DNA from: Nymphalis io
Taxonomy: Eukaryota > Arthropoda > Insecta > Lepidoptera > Nymphalidae
Length of the DNA: 64,000 bases
Reading direction: 5' to 3'
Assembly (NCBI RefSeq): GCF_905147045.1
Contig: NC_065914.1
Coordinates: 1,240,001-1,304,000, forward strand
The notes under the pieces were generated by a model. That model saw nothing but the letters and a program-made list of their open reading frames with translations. It was not told where the DNA came from and did not search any database. How positions within the stretch are numbered: position 1 is the stretch's first letter; the number at the start of each line of letters is the position of its first letter. Shown piece after piece: positions 36,501-46,000 of this stretch. Made by a program: the position numbers and the translations under genes.

Positions 36501-37695
36501 AGATAGAAAACCTCTTTTCGATGATCTCAGCGATGAGGAACTATTTGGTAAGAAATCTTCAATACAGAAAACGAAAGACAGTGTATTCGATTCGGATAGT
36601 GAAGCTGATCTGTTTAGTAAGAGTGCAGTGAAGCCTGTTGACAAGAAAAAGTTAGTCAGGACTTCCTTATTCGGTGATGAAAGCGATGACGATGATTTGT
36701 TCGCGAGTAAAACTTCAAAAATAGCAGGTATGATTTTTAATTACTCCTTGATAAAAGGTAGAAATCCGAGATGGCCCAGTGGTAAGAACGCATGAATCTT
36801 AACCGGTGATCGTGGGTTCAAGCCCGGGCAAGCATCACTGAATTTTCATGTGCTCAATTTGTGATTATAATTCATCTCGTGCTTTACGGTGAAGGAAAAC
36901 ATCGTGAGGAAACCTGCATGTATCTAATTTCACTGAAATTCTGCCACATGTGTATTCCACCAACCCGCATTGGAGCAGCGTGGTGGAATAAGCTCCAAAC
37001 ATTCTCCTCAAAATGAGGAGAGGAGGCCTTTAGCCCAGCAGTGGGACATTCACAAGCTGTTACGGTAAAAGGTAGAACTGTAAAGCTAATTTTAGGTCAA
37101 AACATTTTTAACTGCAATATATCTTATTTCTTATGCTTAATTTGTGTTTTTCAATTCATGGTTTATAGTTTAGGGAGCTCCAAAGCTACTTCTCAAACAA
37201 AGAGGCCCAGAAAGAGCCCAGAAGCCCAGGGCTGGGACATTCAAAGACAATTAGAATCACGTCCTTAAAATCTTCTCAATATCAGCTCGAATTCAGAAGC
37301 AGTTAGACTTGAAATTGGCCACCGAGTCTGATACTCGACCAGGGACTTAAGAGGACTTAGTTAGGATATTTCAGTAATATATATTAATTTTTTTTGTTAA
37401 TATTAAACAAACTTGTGCCAAAATGGTCCAGTGGCTGGAAGACGTGAATTTCAATCTTAACGTTATTCATCTCATGATCTGCTTTAAAAGAGAACATCTT
37501 GAGAATACCTACATGTGTCATCTTAAGAGGAGAGAGATCTTTGCTGTGCAGTTGGATATTGACAGGCACTTTTGCATTAACATAAACTATTTTTTTTTAG
37601 ATATAAAACCAACTCTGCAAATCCAATCAACGAACAATTCAACGGAAGTCGTTTTTGAGGATCCCTTGTCATTGTTTGGAGAAGATGAGACTTAA
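26404..37695 (+). CDS. WASHC2: WASH complex subunit 2 (FAM21 homologue), 12 coding exons
   Basis: Coding exons read from splice sites and phase: 26404-26499, 26747-26844, 28962-29049, 29327-29454, 29915-30003, 30375-30502, 31267-31368, 31552-31636, 32277-32494, 33437-33553, 33820-36727 and 37601-37695. They total 4,152 nt, or 1,383 residues, close to the roughly 1,340 of vertebrate FAM21. All introns are GT-AG and every junction keeps frame. The head contains the family signatures LSNSQFVESRVYDDD and NRPVPYVIGS. The long tail has repeated LFDDDD-type acidic motifs, an RPK-x6-P capping-protein motif and a C-terminal VFEDPLSLFG. In known family members the protein links the WASH actin-nucleating complex to retromer on endosomes: the head holds the complex together, and the tail binds VPS35, capping protein and other partners. 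The start follows an in-frame acceptor and begins a W-N-L-A-G segment that matches the family N-terminus. There is no sign of a frameshift. Confidence 0.93.
27190..27935. repeat. Composite unclassified repeat in WASHC2 intron 2
   Basis: It contains AGTCAGTCAGTCAGTGG, TATTTCGCTTATATATG, a run of 11 G near 27826, and AAGCGTAACAAACACACTCAC near the right end. The inner text (ACCGATTTTGATGAAATTTG) is of a type seen in insect Helitron-like or other non-autonomous elements. Ends not defined. Confidence 0.4.
28211..28450 (+). mobile_element. Family C SINE-like repeat in intron 2
   Basis: Sense copy beginning ACTGGTGGTAGGGTTTTGTG, lacking the poly-A end. Confidence 0.75.
28612..28933 (+). mobile_element. 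tRNA-derived SINE, family A, beside WASHC2 exon 3
   Basis: Copy with head GTCGAGATGGCCCAGTGG and end CAGGCTGTTACTGTTAAT. It is flanked by identical 11-bp duplications, TATATTTAAAA, at 28601-28611 and 28934-28944. The right duplication ends 17 nt before exon 3 of WASHC2. Confidence 0.87.
29619..29747 (-). mobile_element. Truncated family A SINE in intron 4
   Basis: It keeps TTGGGCTAAGGTCTCCTCTC to GACACATGCAGGTTTCCTCG; the head is gone. A scrap of family D (TGTGTTTGCGCACATACTCG) follows at 29790-29875. Confidence 0.6.
30868..31126 (-). mobile_element. tRNA-derived SINE, family A, in intron 6
   Basis: The copy is nearly full length, but the B box region has been deleted, so it is transcriptionally dead. 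Confidence 0.75.
31267..31368 (+). CDS. WASHC2: WASHC2 exon 7: GC-rich alanine/arginine exon
   Basis: Exon 7 encodes residues 210-243: serines, then alanine- and arginine-rich sequence ending in ALARRLAAPAH. The acceptor is GTGTCCAG and the donor is GTGAGACG; both phases are 0. The exon is almost entirely G and C while its flanking introns are AT-rich. The A-A-L-A-R-R-L segment lines up in position with the short conserved ELAxRI-type helix of vertebrate FAM21. The flanking low-complexity residues are not conserved in any way I can see. Confidence 0.85.
32045..32252 (-). mobile_element. Family D SINE fragment in intron 8
   Basis: The body runs from CCAGACTAATTACGGCCACGG to GACCAACAGCTTTACGTGCT. 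The head part is missing. Its right edge lies about 25 nt before the acceptor of WASHC2 exon 9. Confidence 0.65.
32640..32900. repeat. Dispersed repeat (AATTGGCGCGATATC)
   Basis: It shares TACGCACTATAAGCAGTTCTT and GACCAATGATATCGCGCCAA with reverse copies at 50130-50350 and, in part, with 7785-7860 and 30560-30640. Probably one non-autonomous element family. Confidence 0.5.
32930..33135 (-). repeat. Composite repeat without the RTE insertion
   Basis: This is the reverse copy of 352-770, in WASHC2 intron 9. It runs straight through the point where the copy at 352 carries an RTE insertion, and has the same CGCGTAACGCGTTT palindrome. Confidence 0.7.
33820..36727 (+). CDS. WASHC2: WASHC2 exon 11: long acidic LF-motif tail
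   Basis: This 2,908-nt exon encodes residues 384-1352 of a predicted disordered tail. About ten acidic LF-type motifs recur, for example SIFDDDDLFNDV, GIFDSEDDLFTD, SIFDDNSDDDLFSD, NLFDDDDDIDDLFS, ALFDDDSDDEALFF, PLFDDLSDEELFG and SLFGDESDDDDLFA. In the known family, such LFa motifs bind VPS35 of retromer, with the C-terminal ones binding most tightly. A basic stretch around residue 1115 (RPKIQVKRRP) fits the capping-protein-interaction consensus RPK-x6-P. Codon use is AT-rich, unlike exon 7. Long open frames on the opposite strand are shadows of its biased composition. Confidence 0.92.
36764..37065 (+). mobile_element. tRNA-derived SINE, family A, in WASHC2 intron 11
   Basis: Complete copy with perfect 12-bp duplications, TAAAAGGTAGAA, at 36752-36763 and 37066-37077. 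It starts 36 nt after the exon 11 donor. Perfect duplications suggest a young insertion. Confidence 0.9.
37422..37570 (+). mobile_element. Old family A SINE in intron 11
   Basis: It is recognisable by AAATGGTCCAGTGGCTGGAAG, CTACATGTGTCATC and GTGCAGTTGGATATTGACAGG. It is strongly diverged and directly precedes the acceptor of exon 12. Confidence 0.55.
37601..37695 (+). CDS. WASHC2: WASHC2 exon 12: C-terminal tail
   Basis: The last coding exon encodes residues 1353-1383 and ends VFEDPLSLFGEDET followed by TAA. The F-x-DPL-x-xFG ending is the usual FAM21 C-terminus. The acceptor is an unbroken T run before AG. A hAT-type MITE lies 77 nt beyond the stop. Confidence 0.9.
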
Positions 37696-38420
37696 TGTTA
37701 TGATATTATATAAATTATTGTTATATTATAGAAAGAGTGAGATATATAGACAAGAGATATATATTTATAAGCAGATTTGGGCAAAACACATATTAACTTT
37801 GATTCTTGTGAGAGCGAGCGGGACGCTCTGGGTCATTCACTTGACTCACACACTCACTCACTTTACTTTTTTGATTAATTTCTTTATACTGCAATCGTGG
37901 TTTATGATTACACATTGTAATCGTTAATCTGATTACTTTTTGCCCAAGTCTGTTTATAAGCGGTTTTAATATAATTTGTACGTACGTTTTTCTATTAGCT
38001 AATTTTCAGTGATTTTGTACCCCCAGAAAATAGTTAACAACGTTATAAATTAAATAATTCCGTGGCCTGGTTCCAAAAGGGTTAAAGCACAATGCCAGAT
38101 CATTTTATTTGGCTTAAACTTAGACTTTACTAAAACCAACAATATTACCCAAAATTGCGTATATTATATAAAACAACAGACATCCGTTCATACCTTTTAT
38201 CTTGATATAGGACCTTTTAGCACCAGTCCACTGAATTGGTTTTTTTATTACTAGCTGCTTTACGTTTCACCCGGTTTAAACGTTACTGCTCCTCTTGGGT
38301 TTGATCGTTGTGTTAAATGTAGTCTAGATAAGATCTTTTCTCGATTTTTAACGCAAAACAATTTTTTCATATCTGTTTTCATCTTGAGATAACTGCGTTC
38401 CAACGAATAAAGGAACTCCT
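37696..38420 (+). other. WASHC2 3' flank / likely 3' UTR
   Basis: Non-coding AT-rich sequence follows the WASHC2 stop. It holds the hAT-type MITE (37772-37952) and an AATAAA hexamer at 38406-38411 that could serve as a polyadenylation signal. A decayed family A SINE tail (CCAGCAGTGGGACG) lies near 38480. The true 3' end cannot be set from sequence. Confidence 0.3.
37772..37952. mobile_element. 181-bp hAT-type MITE in WASHC2 3' flank
   Basis: The terminal inverted repeats are CAGATTTGGGCAAAA at the left and TTTTTGCCCAAGTCTG at the right. Perfect 8-bp duplications, TTTATAAG, lie at 37764-37771 and 37953-37960. CAG...GGGCAAA ends with 8-bp duplications are the hallmark of hAT transposons. There is no transposase frame, so it is non-autonomous. 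Confidence 0.82.
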
Positions 38421-40507
38421 CAGTTTTATGTAATATTGAATTATGTTCAATTCGCAGAACGCCTCTTAAGGAGTAATTTGTCCAGCAGTGGGACGTTTGT
38501 ATACTCGTTTTGCTCTAACTATTAATCTGGTTTTTTTTGGATTGATCTATGTAACTTCCATAAATCTATTTTATATATTGATATATAACGTAAATGCTAT
38601 TAACACTTAAATTTAGTTTTTATTAAATTTATTTCCAGTTAAATGTTTTTTAGAAATTGAATTAATTTCATTTAAACATAGTTTTCTATTCAGATGAAAG
38701 GAAAACAAGGTCGAAGTCGAAATGTTCGTGTGTTTCAGTTTCGTTTCCGTGTATGTTGTCTGACGCAAAAACGTTTCTGTCACTTACGTTTTTCGTAAAT
38801 TGTTTATAATGTCGCTTTAGTTATGGAGTTCTTGTAGAATTTTATAATGTGTGATATAATAATTGTTATTATATAAGATCTTTGTTATGTTTTGAGTTTT
38901 TCAAAGTACATATTTTTCCGTCGCTTTATATAAAAACCAGATTACATATTATTCAAATGGTGGAAGGGATATATAAATCAGTGATATCGTTGATTCTGGT
39001 TCGTCGATCGAATGAATTTAATTAGGATTATATAGGCATTGTAGTCATGTTTTTTTGGACATAGACTCTTTTTTTTTTTTTTTTTTTATTTTAGGGCGAA
39101 CGATGAAATTATGAAGTGCAATAAAAGAAACAAACATTCCGAATAAATACATTATGTAAATAATAAAGGCACTGATTTATTGTTGAAAAAATTGTCATTC
39201 GTTATTTAAATTAAAAAGATATATGTTTTGTTTTTTAATTTGATAATCGTTACTGAATTGCGAAAGGTCGTAAGTGAAAAGTTGATTCGCAATTTGAATT
39301 GAACATATATATGTGTGTGTGTTATAATATAAATATGAAAGATGAATGTTATGAAATATAAGAAAATAACATTTTTTTACGCGCTCCTGTCTTTAGTTAC
39401 GAAAATTGTAATTAAAAGTAGCGACATATTGTTTATATAATCTAATATACATAAGTCACGGTCCTTGTATATATATTTGTTATATTGGTATAGTATAACT
39501 TGTTACTGTGATTCATGGGTTCAAATCCCGGGTCGAGAAAAAGTTATCGAGTTTTTCTCAGAAATTCTCAGTCGAAGTGAACCCTCTCTCCCGTATGAGA
39601 GAGAGGGAATTCAGCATGTATAACACTATCTCTCACGCGGCTTTTCTCCGATAAGAATAGCCGCCAGGCCGAAATCGGTAAAGAGATTTCACGGTAGAGA
39701 AGAACAAAGAAATATATTTATTATATAAAGAGAAGAATCGCGTGTCTATCCACCCCTATACAAAAACAGCATGGACCGATCATTTAAATATGTATTTATA
39801 TAATATTGCTTATTTAAATTTAAAGTAAATTTATGTTATAGTAATGCTTATTTCAATTAAAAGTGTACAAAATTAAATATTATATTAGCTACAACAAATT
39901 TAACATGTTATATAGTTCGTATATATTATCTGTTATTTTTTCTTATGACATATCAAAATGTTTTTAAATCCAATAAGATATTTAAATCGGCTTTCGTTGA
40001 CGATTCTTCACATTTTAAGGCCCAGAAGCATTTTTTAAATTCAATATGTTATTTATGGTATAAAATATTTTTAACTAAATATAATAAAATTATATTTACT
40101 TAGTAAAATTATAACTAAGTGCCTAATAATTGTAATGAGTTACGTTTATATTTTACAAATAAATTAGTTTTTATTCGAAGTATTTTATTGTATTCTTGGC
40201 CTGATTAAATATATATTCATTAAAGTGTAATTTATCAAAAAAATCGTTGAAATTAAAACAGGATATTTTATTGTTTATTACTGGCCCTGTTAGCGTCGTT
40301 GGGTTGGCGGTATCGTCTGGTATGGTACTTTCAGCCCATCACTCATCCAGCTCCATCTCAGATCAGTCTGCAGGAATAGCCGTAATTTGATATAGTGTTG
40401 AATGGTTATTTAATAATGCTATGAGCGGCTTGAGCACAGAACAATTGAATCGAGATTTTGTTGCGATCAAGTCTAAACCTCATCAATTATAAACTAATTT
40501 TATTAGT
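38421..40507. other. AT-rich intergenic region between WASHC2 and RRP1
   Basis: It holds a 19-nt T run near 39069, a tRNA-like SINE relic at 39505-39720 (B box GGGTTCAAATCCC, then GAGAGAGAGGGAATTCAGC) and a GC-richer block at 40285-40395 of unknown nature. No gene is visible. Confidence 0.4.
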
Positions 40508-40732
40508 ATGATTAAATTTAATTGCTCGCATAGCGATTCCTGCCGTAAATTCAGTGGTTTCCTGAAAGATATGGGTTATAAAGTTAGATCTATTTGCAGA
40601 TCTGAATGTAAGAGGATAAATACAATTGACTTTTTAGAATGGATTTCGAATGTATTTCAAGACAGTTACATCACATACTTGTCAAATATATATTGTAGTA
40701 AAGAAATAACACTTATAAAATCTAGGTTTTGA
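40508..40732 (+). CDS. Unidentified 74-residue ORF upstream of RRP1
   Basis: An open frame lies 188 nt upstream of the RRP1 start on the same strand. It is cysteine-rich near its start (CSHSDSCRKF) and continues FLKDMGYKVRS and then IDFLEWISNVFQDSY. The residue mix looks more protein-like than the AT-rich shadow frames around it. A faint resemblance to the N-terminus of HAUS3-type augmin subunits crossed my mind but is not supportable by eye. No splice partners are evident. It could be a relic exon, a small gene, or chance. Confidence 0.25.
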   Translation: MIKFNCSHSDSCRKFSGFLKDMGYKVRSICRSECKRINTIDFLEWISNVFQDSYITYLSNIYCSKEITLIKSRF

Positions 40733-40759
40733 TACTTAAAACGATAAACCAACTCCCAA

Positions 40760-40765
40760 CACGTG
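40760..40765 (+). promoter_or_regulatory. E-box CACGTG in the RRP1 promoter region
   Basis: A perfect CACGTG palindrome lies 155 nt upstream of the RRP1 start codon. Ribosome-biogenesis genes in insects and vertebrates are often Myc/Max targets through this motif. Its role here is inference; a 6-bp site also occurs by chance. Confidence 0.35.
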
Positions 40766-40919
40766 TGTTAACCAAAATGCGAAAAACCTAGTAACATTCA
40801 CTCGTTAGTGTCAAACTGTCAGATAAGAAATAAGTTAGTTATCATTTAAGTGTCAAGCGTGGTTCAGTTGTGCGATTTTGTATTTGTGAACACAAAAATA
40901 CTAATATATAAACTTAAAC

Positions 40920-43025
40920 ATGAAGCTTCCCGAGAAAAAGAAGCCGAAAAAGCAAAAAATTAAAAAGAAAACTATAGCTAAACCTAAGAAGGAGAAGGTA
41001 CTTTTAGTAGCGCAAGAATTTAAATTTGCGCGTTTGTTATCTGAAAACGAGAAAAAAACACGAGATCGTGTGCTTAAAACATTTAAAAAATGGCTTTTAA
41101 ACTGCTTCGAGAAGGGTTATGGTAAGTCCGTATCAAATATTGTTGTTTAAATATAGTTAATTAACTTATTTTGCGATAACATGTGATTTTAAAACATAAC
41201 CTCAAAACAAAACAATATTACTACAGGATCCCGTTAATAAATCGGATGAGTAAACCAAGGTTAGAAGGACTGAACTGATTTTTTTATTAGTTATTCTTTC
41301 TAATATTTTTAAGCACTGGAAATCTGTATTACTTAAAATGTCTTCATTGCACATGATTTTATCTTATAAAATTGATTCAATACATGTAGTATATATGCGT
41401 TGATCGTAATTACAACTCATGTATTAATAGTTAAAAATTAAACATATAAAATGGATAATTCTTAATAATTCTTTAGCTAGTTTGTATGAGAAAAACATAT
41501 GTGTATTTTAATTATCATCTATTTAAAATATTTCATAATTGTTATTTTAAAGTGTAATAATTCTTTCAGAGTTCAAAGAAGAAGATTTCATCAGAGTATG
41601 GAAGGGTTTGTTCTATGCTGTTTGGATGTCTGATAAACCTCTAGTTCAGGTTTGGTATCAACTTTGAACACTTATTAGACTTACACAAACATTTTATCCA
41701 TTTAGCTTAATCTGTGATCATAGAACTGTTATTGCTAGACAATTTAAATACTTACAGAATATTTATTACTTATTTTGCTTATTAACAATTACTTACTTAG
41801 TGTAATAAAATATATAAATAAGTACATTATAGATATAATACTATAATAATAATAATAAATGAAAACAAAACAGACACTTGTTAATAAGTCATTCAAAATA
41901 GATATATACAGCATGGGCACAGATAACATATTTTTATGAATTATATAAAAAACCATAGACATTAGGACTAACTTAATGGCCCCATTACCCATAACCCTTA
42001 GTGTATGAGTCTCAAATGTATTTAATTTAAGAAATATTTAAAGTGATCTTATCTTGATTTTAATAAATAGTGGATTTATAATAACTGATCGATAATATAT
42101 TATTTTAGTATATATAAGAAGCTTTTCTGTTTTTAATATAGTTTTATAAATAATATTATCTTATATCTGCCCAGAGGGAGAGTTCTATGTCAAAGGAGGA
42201 GGTTGTTGGGTACCCTTTGTCCTTTTATGTACTCCTGGCATTGTGTATGCAAAATTTCATGATGGTCAGCTGAATAATTGAGATATTAAAGTGTAACAAT
42301 CACACTTTTACATTTATAATAAAATTTATGTTTACGAATTATAAAATTAAAATTTATAATTTAATTAATAAAAAAAGTACCGCCTTTTGTACAAAATAGT
42401 TTTCGTTTCTTTTGTGTTTAAAATAGTTCTGTAACTCTTTTGGTGTACAATAAATCATATTCTATTCTATTCTAAAAAAAAAGAAAAACTACTGATTGTC
42501 TCGCTCTCTGTAAAATCTATTTCTCAAGCAGCATAGGTAGCTTTACATTTCATTTGTCTTGTAAAATAATGATGGTAGTATATTCAAACATATTATTTTT
42601 TTTAACCAAGTGCTCAGTTATAAGGAGGATAATGACAACAGTATTTTTTATATGATATTCATATGATGCATCTTCTGGTATAATAATAACTATATAAAAA
42701 AATAAAATAAAAAATAATCAAATACATAACATATTTTGATATAGTTATTCAGTCATTACAAAAAATTTATTCTTATTTATTCATAAAGATAAAATGCATG
42801 TTAAGGCCTAGTTTATTACAGATATAGAATATTTTGATTTAGAATTGTAAGAAAATTTTTTCTTTTTTTTTTTAGGAGGATTTGTGTGAGAGTATATCAG
42901 AAATTCTAGACTTATTCCCGCCGGAACATATCTCTAGTGCGATGCTGATGAGCAAGGCTGGTTTCAAAGTGCTGGCAACCGAGTGGTATGGTATCGACCA
43001 GCACAGAATGGATAAGTTTCTTATG
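40920..43025 (+). CDS. RRP1: RRP1 exons 1-3: Nop52 core, first half
   Basis: These exons encode residues 1-144. Residues 1-26 are lysine-rich, suiting nucleolar targeting. Residues 30-94 hold the two best conserved Nop52 segments (AQEFKFARLLSENEK and WKGLFYAVWMSDKP). Exon 3 adds EDLCESISEILDLFP and EWYGIDQHRMDKF; the G-I-D-x-x-R-x-D-K-F pattern is diagnostic of the family. The exon 2 donor (GTTTGG) is weak. Confidence 0.9.
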
Positions 43026-46000
43026 GTGAGATTTAATTTAATAATATTTTAACTTGCTTTGTGTAATATTGTTCAATCCCAGAAAAAATCCTATTTTACT
43101 TGACAGTAAAACCCAAGATAGTCAGCCATTTGTGTATAACAATGGTGAATTCCTACCAGTATAGTGTACTCGAAAATATTCATAGTATACTCGATTAGGC
43201 TGGACCATCACCTCGCCGAATTAGAAGTAAAGTCATAAAAACTGGCATATACTGGGGTTATCTGAAGTCCGAAGACAGGGAGAGGACAAGATAACCCTAG
43301 AATCCGGTAACCTACTTTACTTCCGCGAAGGTGGTTCCTCTCCCAGGGTGGTTTCAGTTTTCTAGTCAAAAAGGATCTCATTAGCAGCATTGTAGAAATC
43401 AGTAGTGTGTCGAATCAGGTAGCGTACCTTGTCCTAAAACTTTCCGACAGGTACTCCATGAAAGTCGTACAGGTACATATATGCGCCAACTTCGGCATAC
43501 TCTGATGATGTGGTCGAAGCGATTTGCGATGTCCTCATCGCAAAGGCCGTCAACGACACCTCCAAGGCCCACTACAATGTTGTTATGGGAGACTTTAATG
43601 CTAAAGTGGGAGTACAAGATAGCGGTGAATCGAAAGTCGGACCTTACGGCTAGGGCTGCAGAAATCACAGGGGGCTAATGCTGGTAAACTTCCTCGAAGC
43701 GCAGGGGCTCTTTTTGATGAATTCTTTCTTTGAGATGTCTCAGTGATCAACAGGTTTAATACCGGAAGTGATCACCGCTTGGTTCGAGGCAATCTAGATA
43801 TCGACTTCAAAGACGAAAGATAGCGAATGATGAGGTCTACTCTCCGACCTACCATGCTCCAAGCTGCTCAAGGCGCCGAAAAGTTACAAATTGAACTTCA
43901 AAATCAATTTACCGCGTTGGAAACCGTAAGCAGTATTGATGAGAAAACCGACACGCTGGTCAAAATACTACAAAACACATCTTGTAAGTGTTTTCTGCCA
44001 CAAAAAAGAGACAACGCACCAAAACTCTCTGCTGAGACACTCGAGCTCATGAGGAAACGATAAGAACTACCATCGTTTTTGTCAGATAAGGCCTTCAACC
44101 GAACAATAAAAACGCTGACGAGACACAATCTCGGATGCTCCAATACCCGTGCCATCAAGGCTGCGATTGAGCAAAACCGTTACCTCTAGGCCTGAGATTG
44201 TCGGAGAAGTAGAGAGGTTTTATGGGCAGTTGTTCTTTTCAAGATCGGATAAACCTGTGGGAATCAGTATTGATGTCCAGCGCGCCCCTCTTACGCGCCA
44301 TTACTCCGAAGATTAATGGCGCATAAGAGGGGTCCGAGCTCCCGGTCGTTAACCAAGGCGAGAATAGGGCGGCTCTAGAACAGCTTAAAAACAACAAAGC
44401 TCCGGGAGATGACGGAATCACAACAGAGTTGCTTAAAGCAGGCGGGACTTCGGTCCTGAAAGAGCTAGCAAGCCTCTTTAATTCCGTCATCCAATATGGC
44501 AAGACCCCGTAAATGTGGAGCGGGAGTGAGGTGGTACTGTATTTCAAGAAAGGTGATAAAACCCTCTTGAAAAACTGCAGACTCCTAAGTCACGTGTATA
44601 AGCTGTTCTCAAGAGTCGTCACGAACTGTCTCGCCAGACGACTTGACGAGTTTCAGCCCCCAGAGCAAGCCGGCTTTCGATTAGGCTACAGCACCGTGGA
44701 TCACATCCATACTGTTCGGCAGGTTGTGCAGAAGACCGAAGAGTACAATCAGCCACTGTGTATGGCATTTGTGGACTAAGAGAAAGCCTTCGACTCCATC
44801 GAAACCTGGGCAGTGGTCGACTTATTGTAGAGATGTCATAATAATATTAATGTTCTCCAGACCGATTTCGGCTACGGCGGCCAATCTCAAGAGAGGTTAG
44901 CCAACTACGCAGGAGATATTCTAGTGCACAAGTGTGTGCGCAAACACAGGTGCACTGTCTATTCCCTGAATTGCACAATCCGATGGGACGACAATCCGAC
45001 ACGACCAGAAAGAGTTCAGGCGCAGGACCAACGGCTTTACGTGCGTTTCGATGCACGGGAGTGTACACACATCCAACTTCCAAACTCCAGGCTGCTACTG
45101 AGAATTTTCTGACAGAAAAACCCAATAACTTTTTACTGGCCCGACCTGGGAATTGAACCCAGGACCTCCGGGTCTGCGGCCTTACATCAAACCACTAGAC
45201 CAACGAGATGTCATATCGATTGGAGATATATCGAGATACTGAGATGTCTGTACAACGCCGCTACAATGACTGTCCACGTCCAGGACTGTAAGACGAAGGC
45301 GATCCAACTGCGCAGGGAGGTGAGACAGGGGGATGTAATATCCCCGAAACTGTTCACCAACGCATTGGAAGACGTTTTCAAGACGCTGGATTGGACTGGG
45401 TATGGAGTCAATGTAAACGGCGAGTACATCTCACACCTTCGATTTGCCGATGATATCGTCATCATAGCAGAGTCGCTAAAACTCACCGAAAGCCTAGGCG
45501 AGTCTTTCCGGCGTGTCGGTCTCGGTATTAACTTGGACAAGATTGGTCTTGTTGATGACCTTGGGGTCATGTTCAATACCTCTCGAAGTTGTTAGGGACT
45601 ATACCTACCTAGAACAGATAATACAAGTCGGTAGGAAAAACTTCGAGAAGGAAGCCGATCGAAGAATTCGCTTGGGATGGGCAGCATTTGGCAACCTTCG
45701 TCGAGTCCTTAAGTTGTCTATACCGCAATGTTTGAAGACGAGAGTTCAACCAATTACTTGCCATAACATACGGTGCCGAAACGTGGATACTAACTGCGGG
45801 ACTAGTCCACAATTTCAAAGTAGCTCAGCGTGCTATGGAGCAAGCTATGCTCGGAGTATCTTTGAAGTATAAGATCAGAAATGAGATTATCCGGAAAAGA
45901 ACCGGAGTCACCGACATAGCTTGCAAAATTCAGGCTGAAGTGGTAGTGGGCTGGTCACGTATGTCGTAGGAGCGATGACCGTTGGAGCAGACGAGTCCTA

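Noticed and set aside
44513..45595. Reverse-transcriptase frames as a host gene
   Set aside because: They belong to a dead RTE-like element inside an RRP1 intron, with stops and frameshifts.
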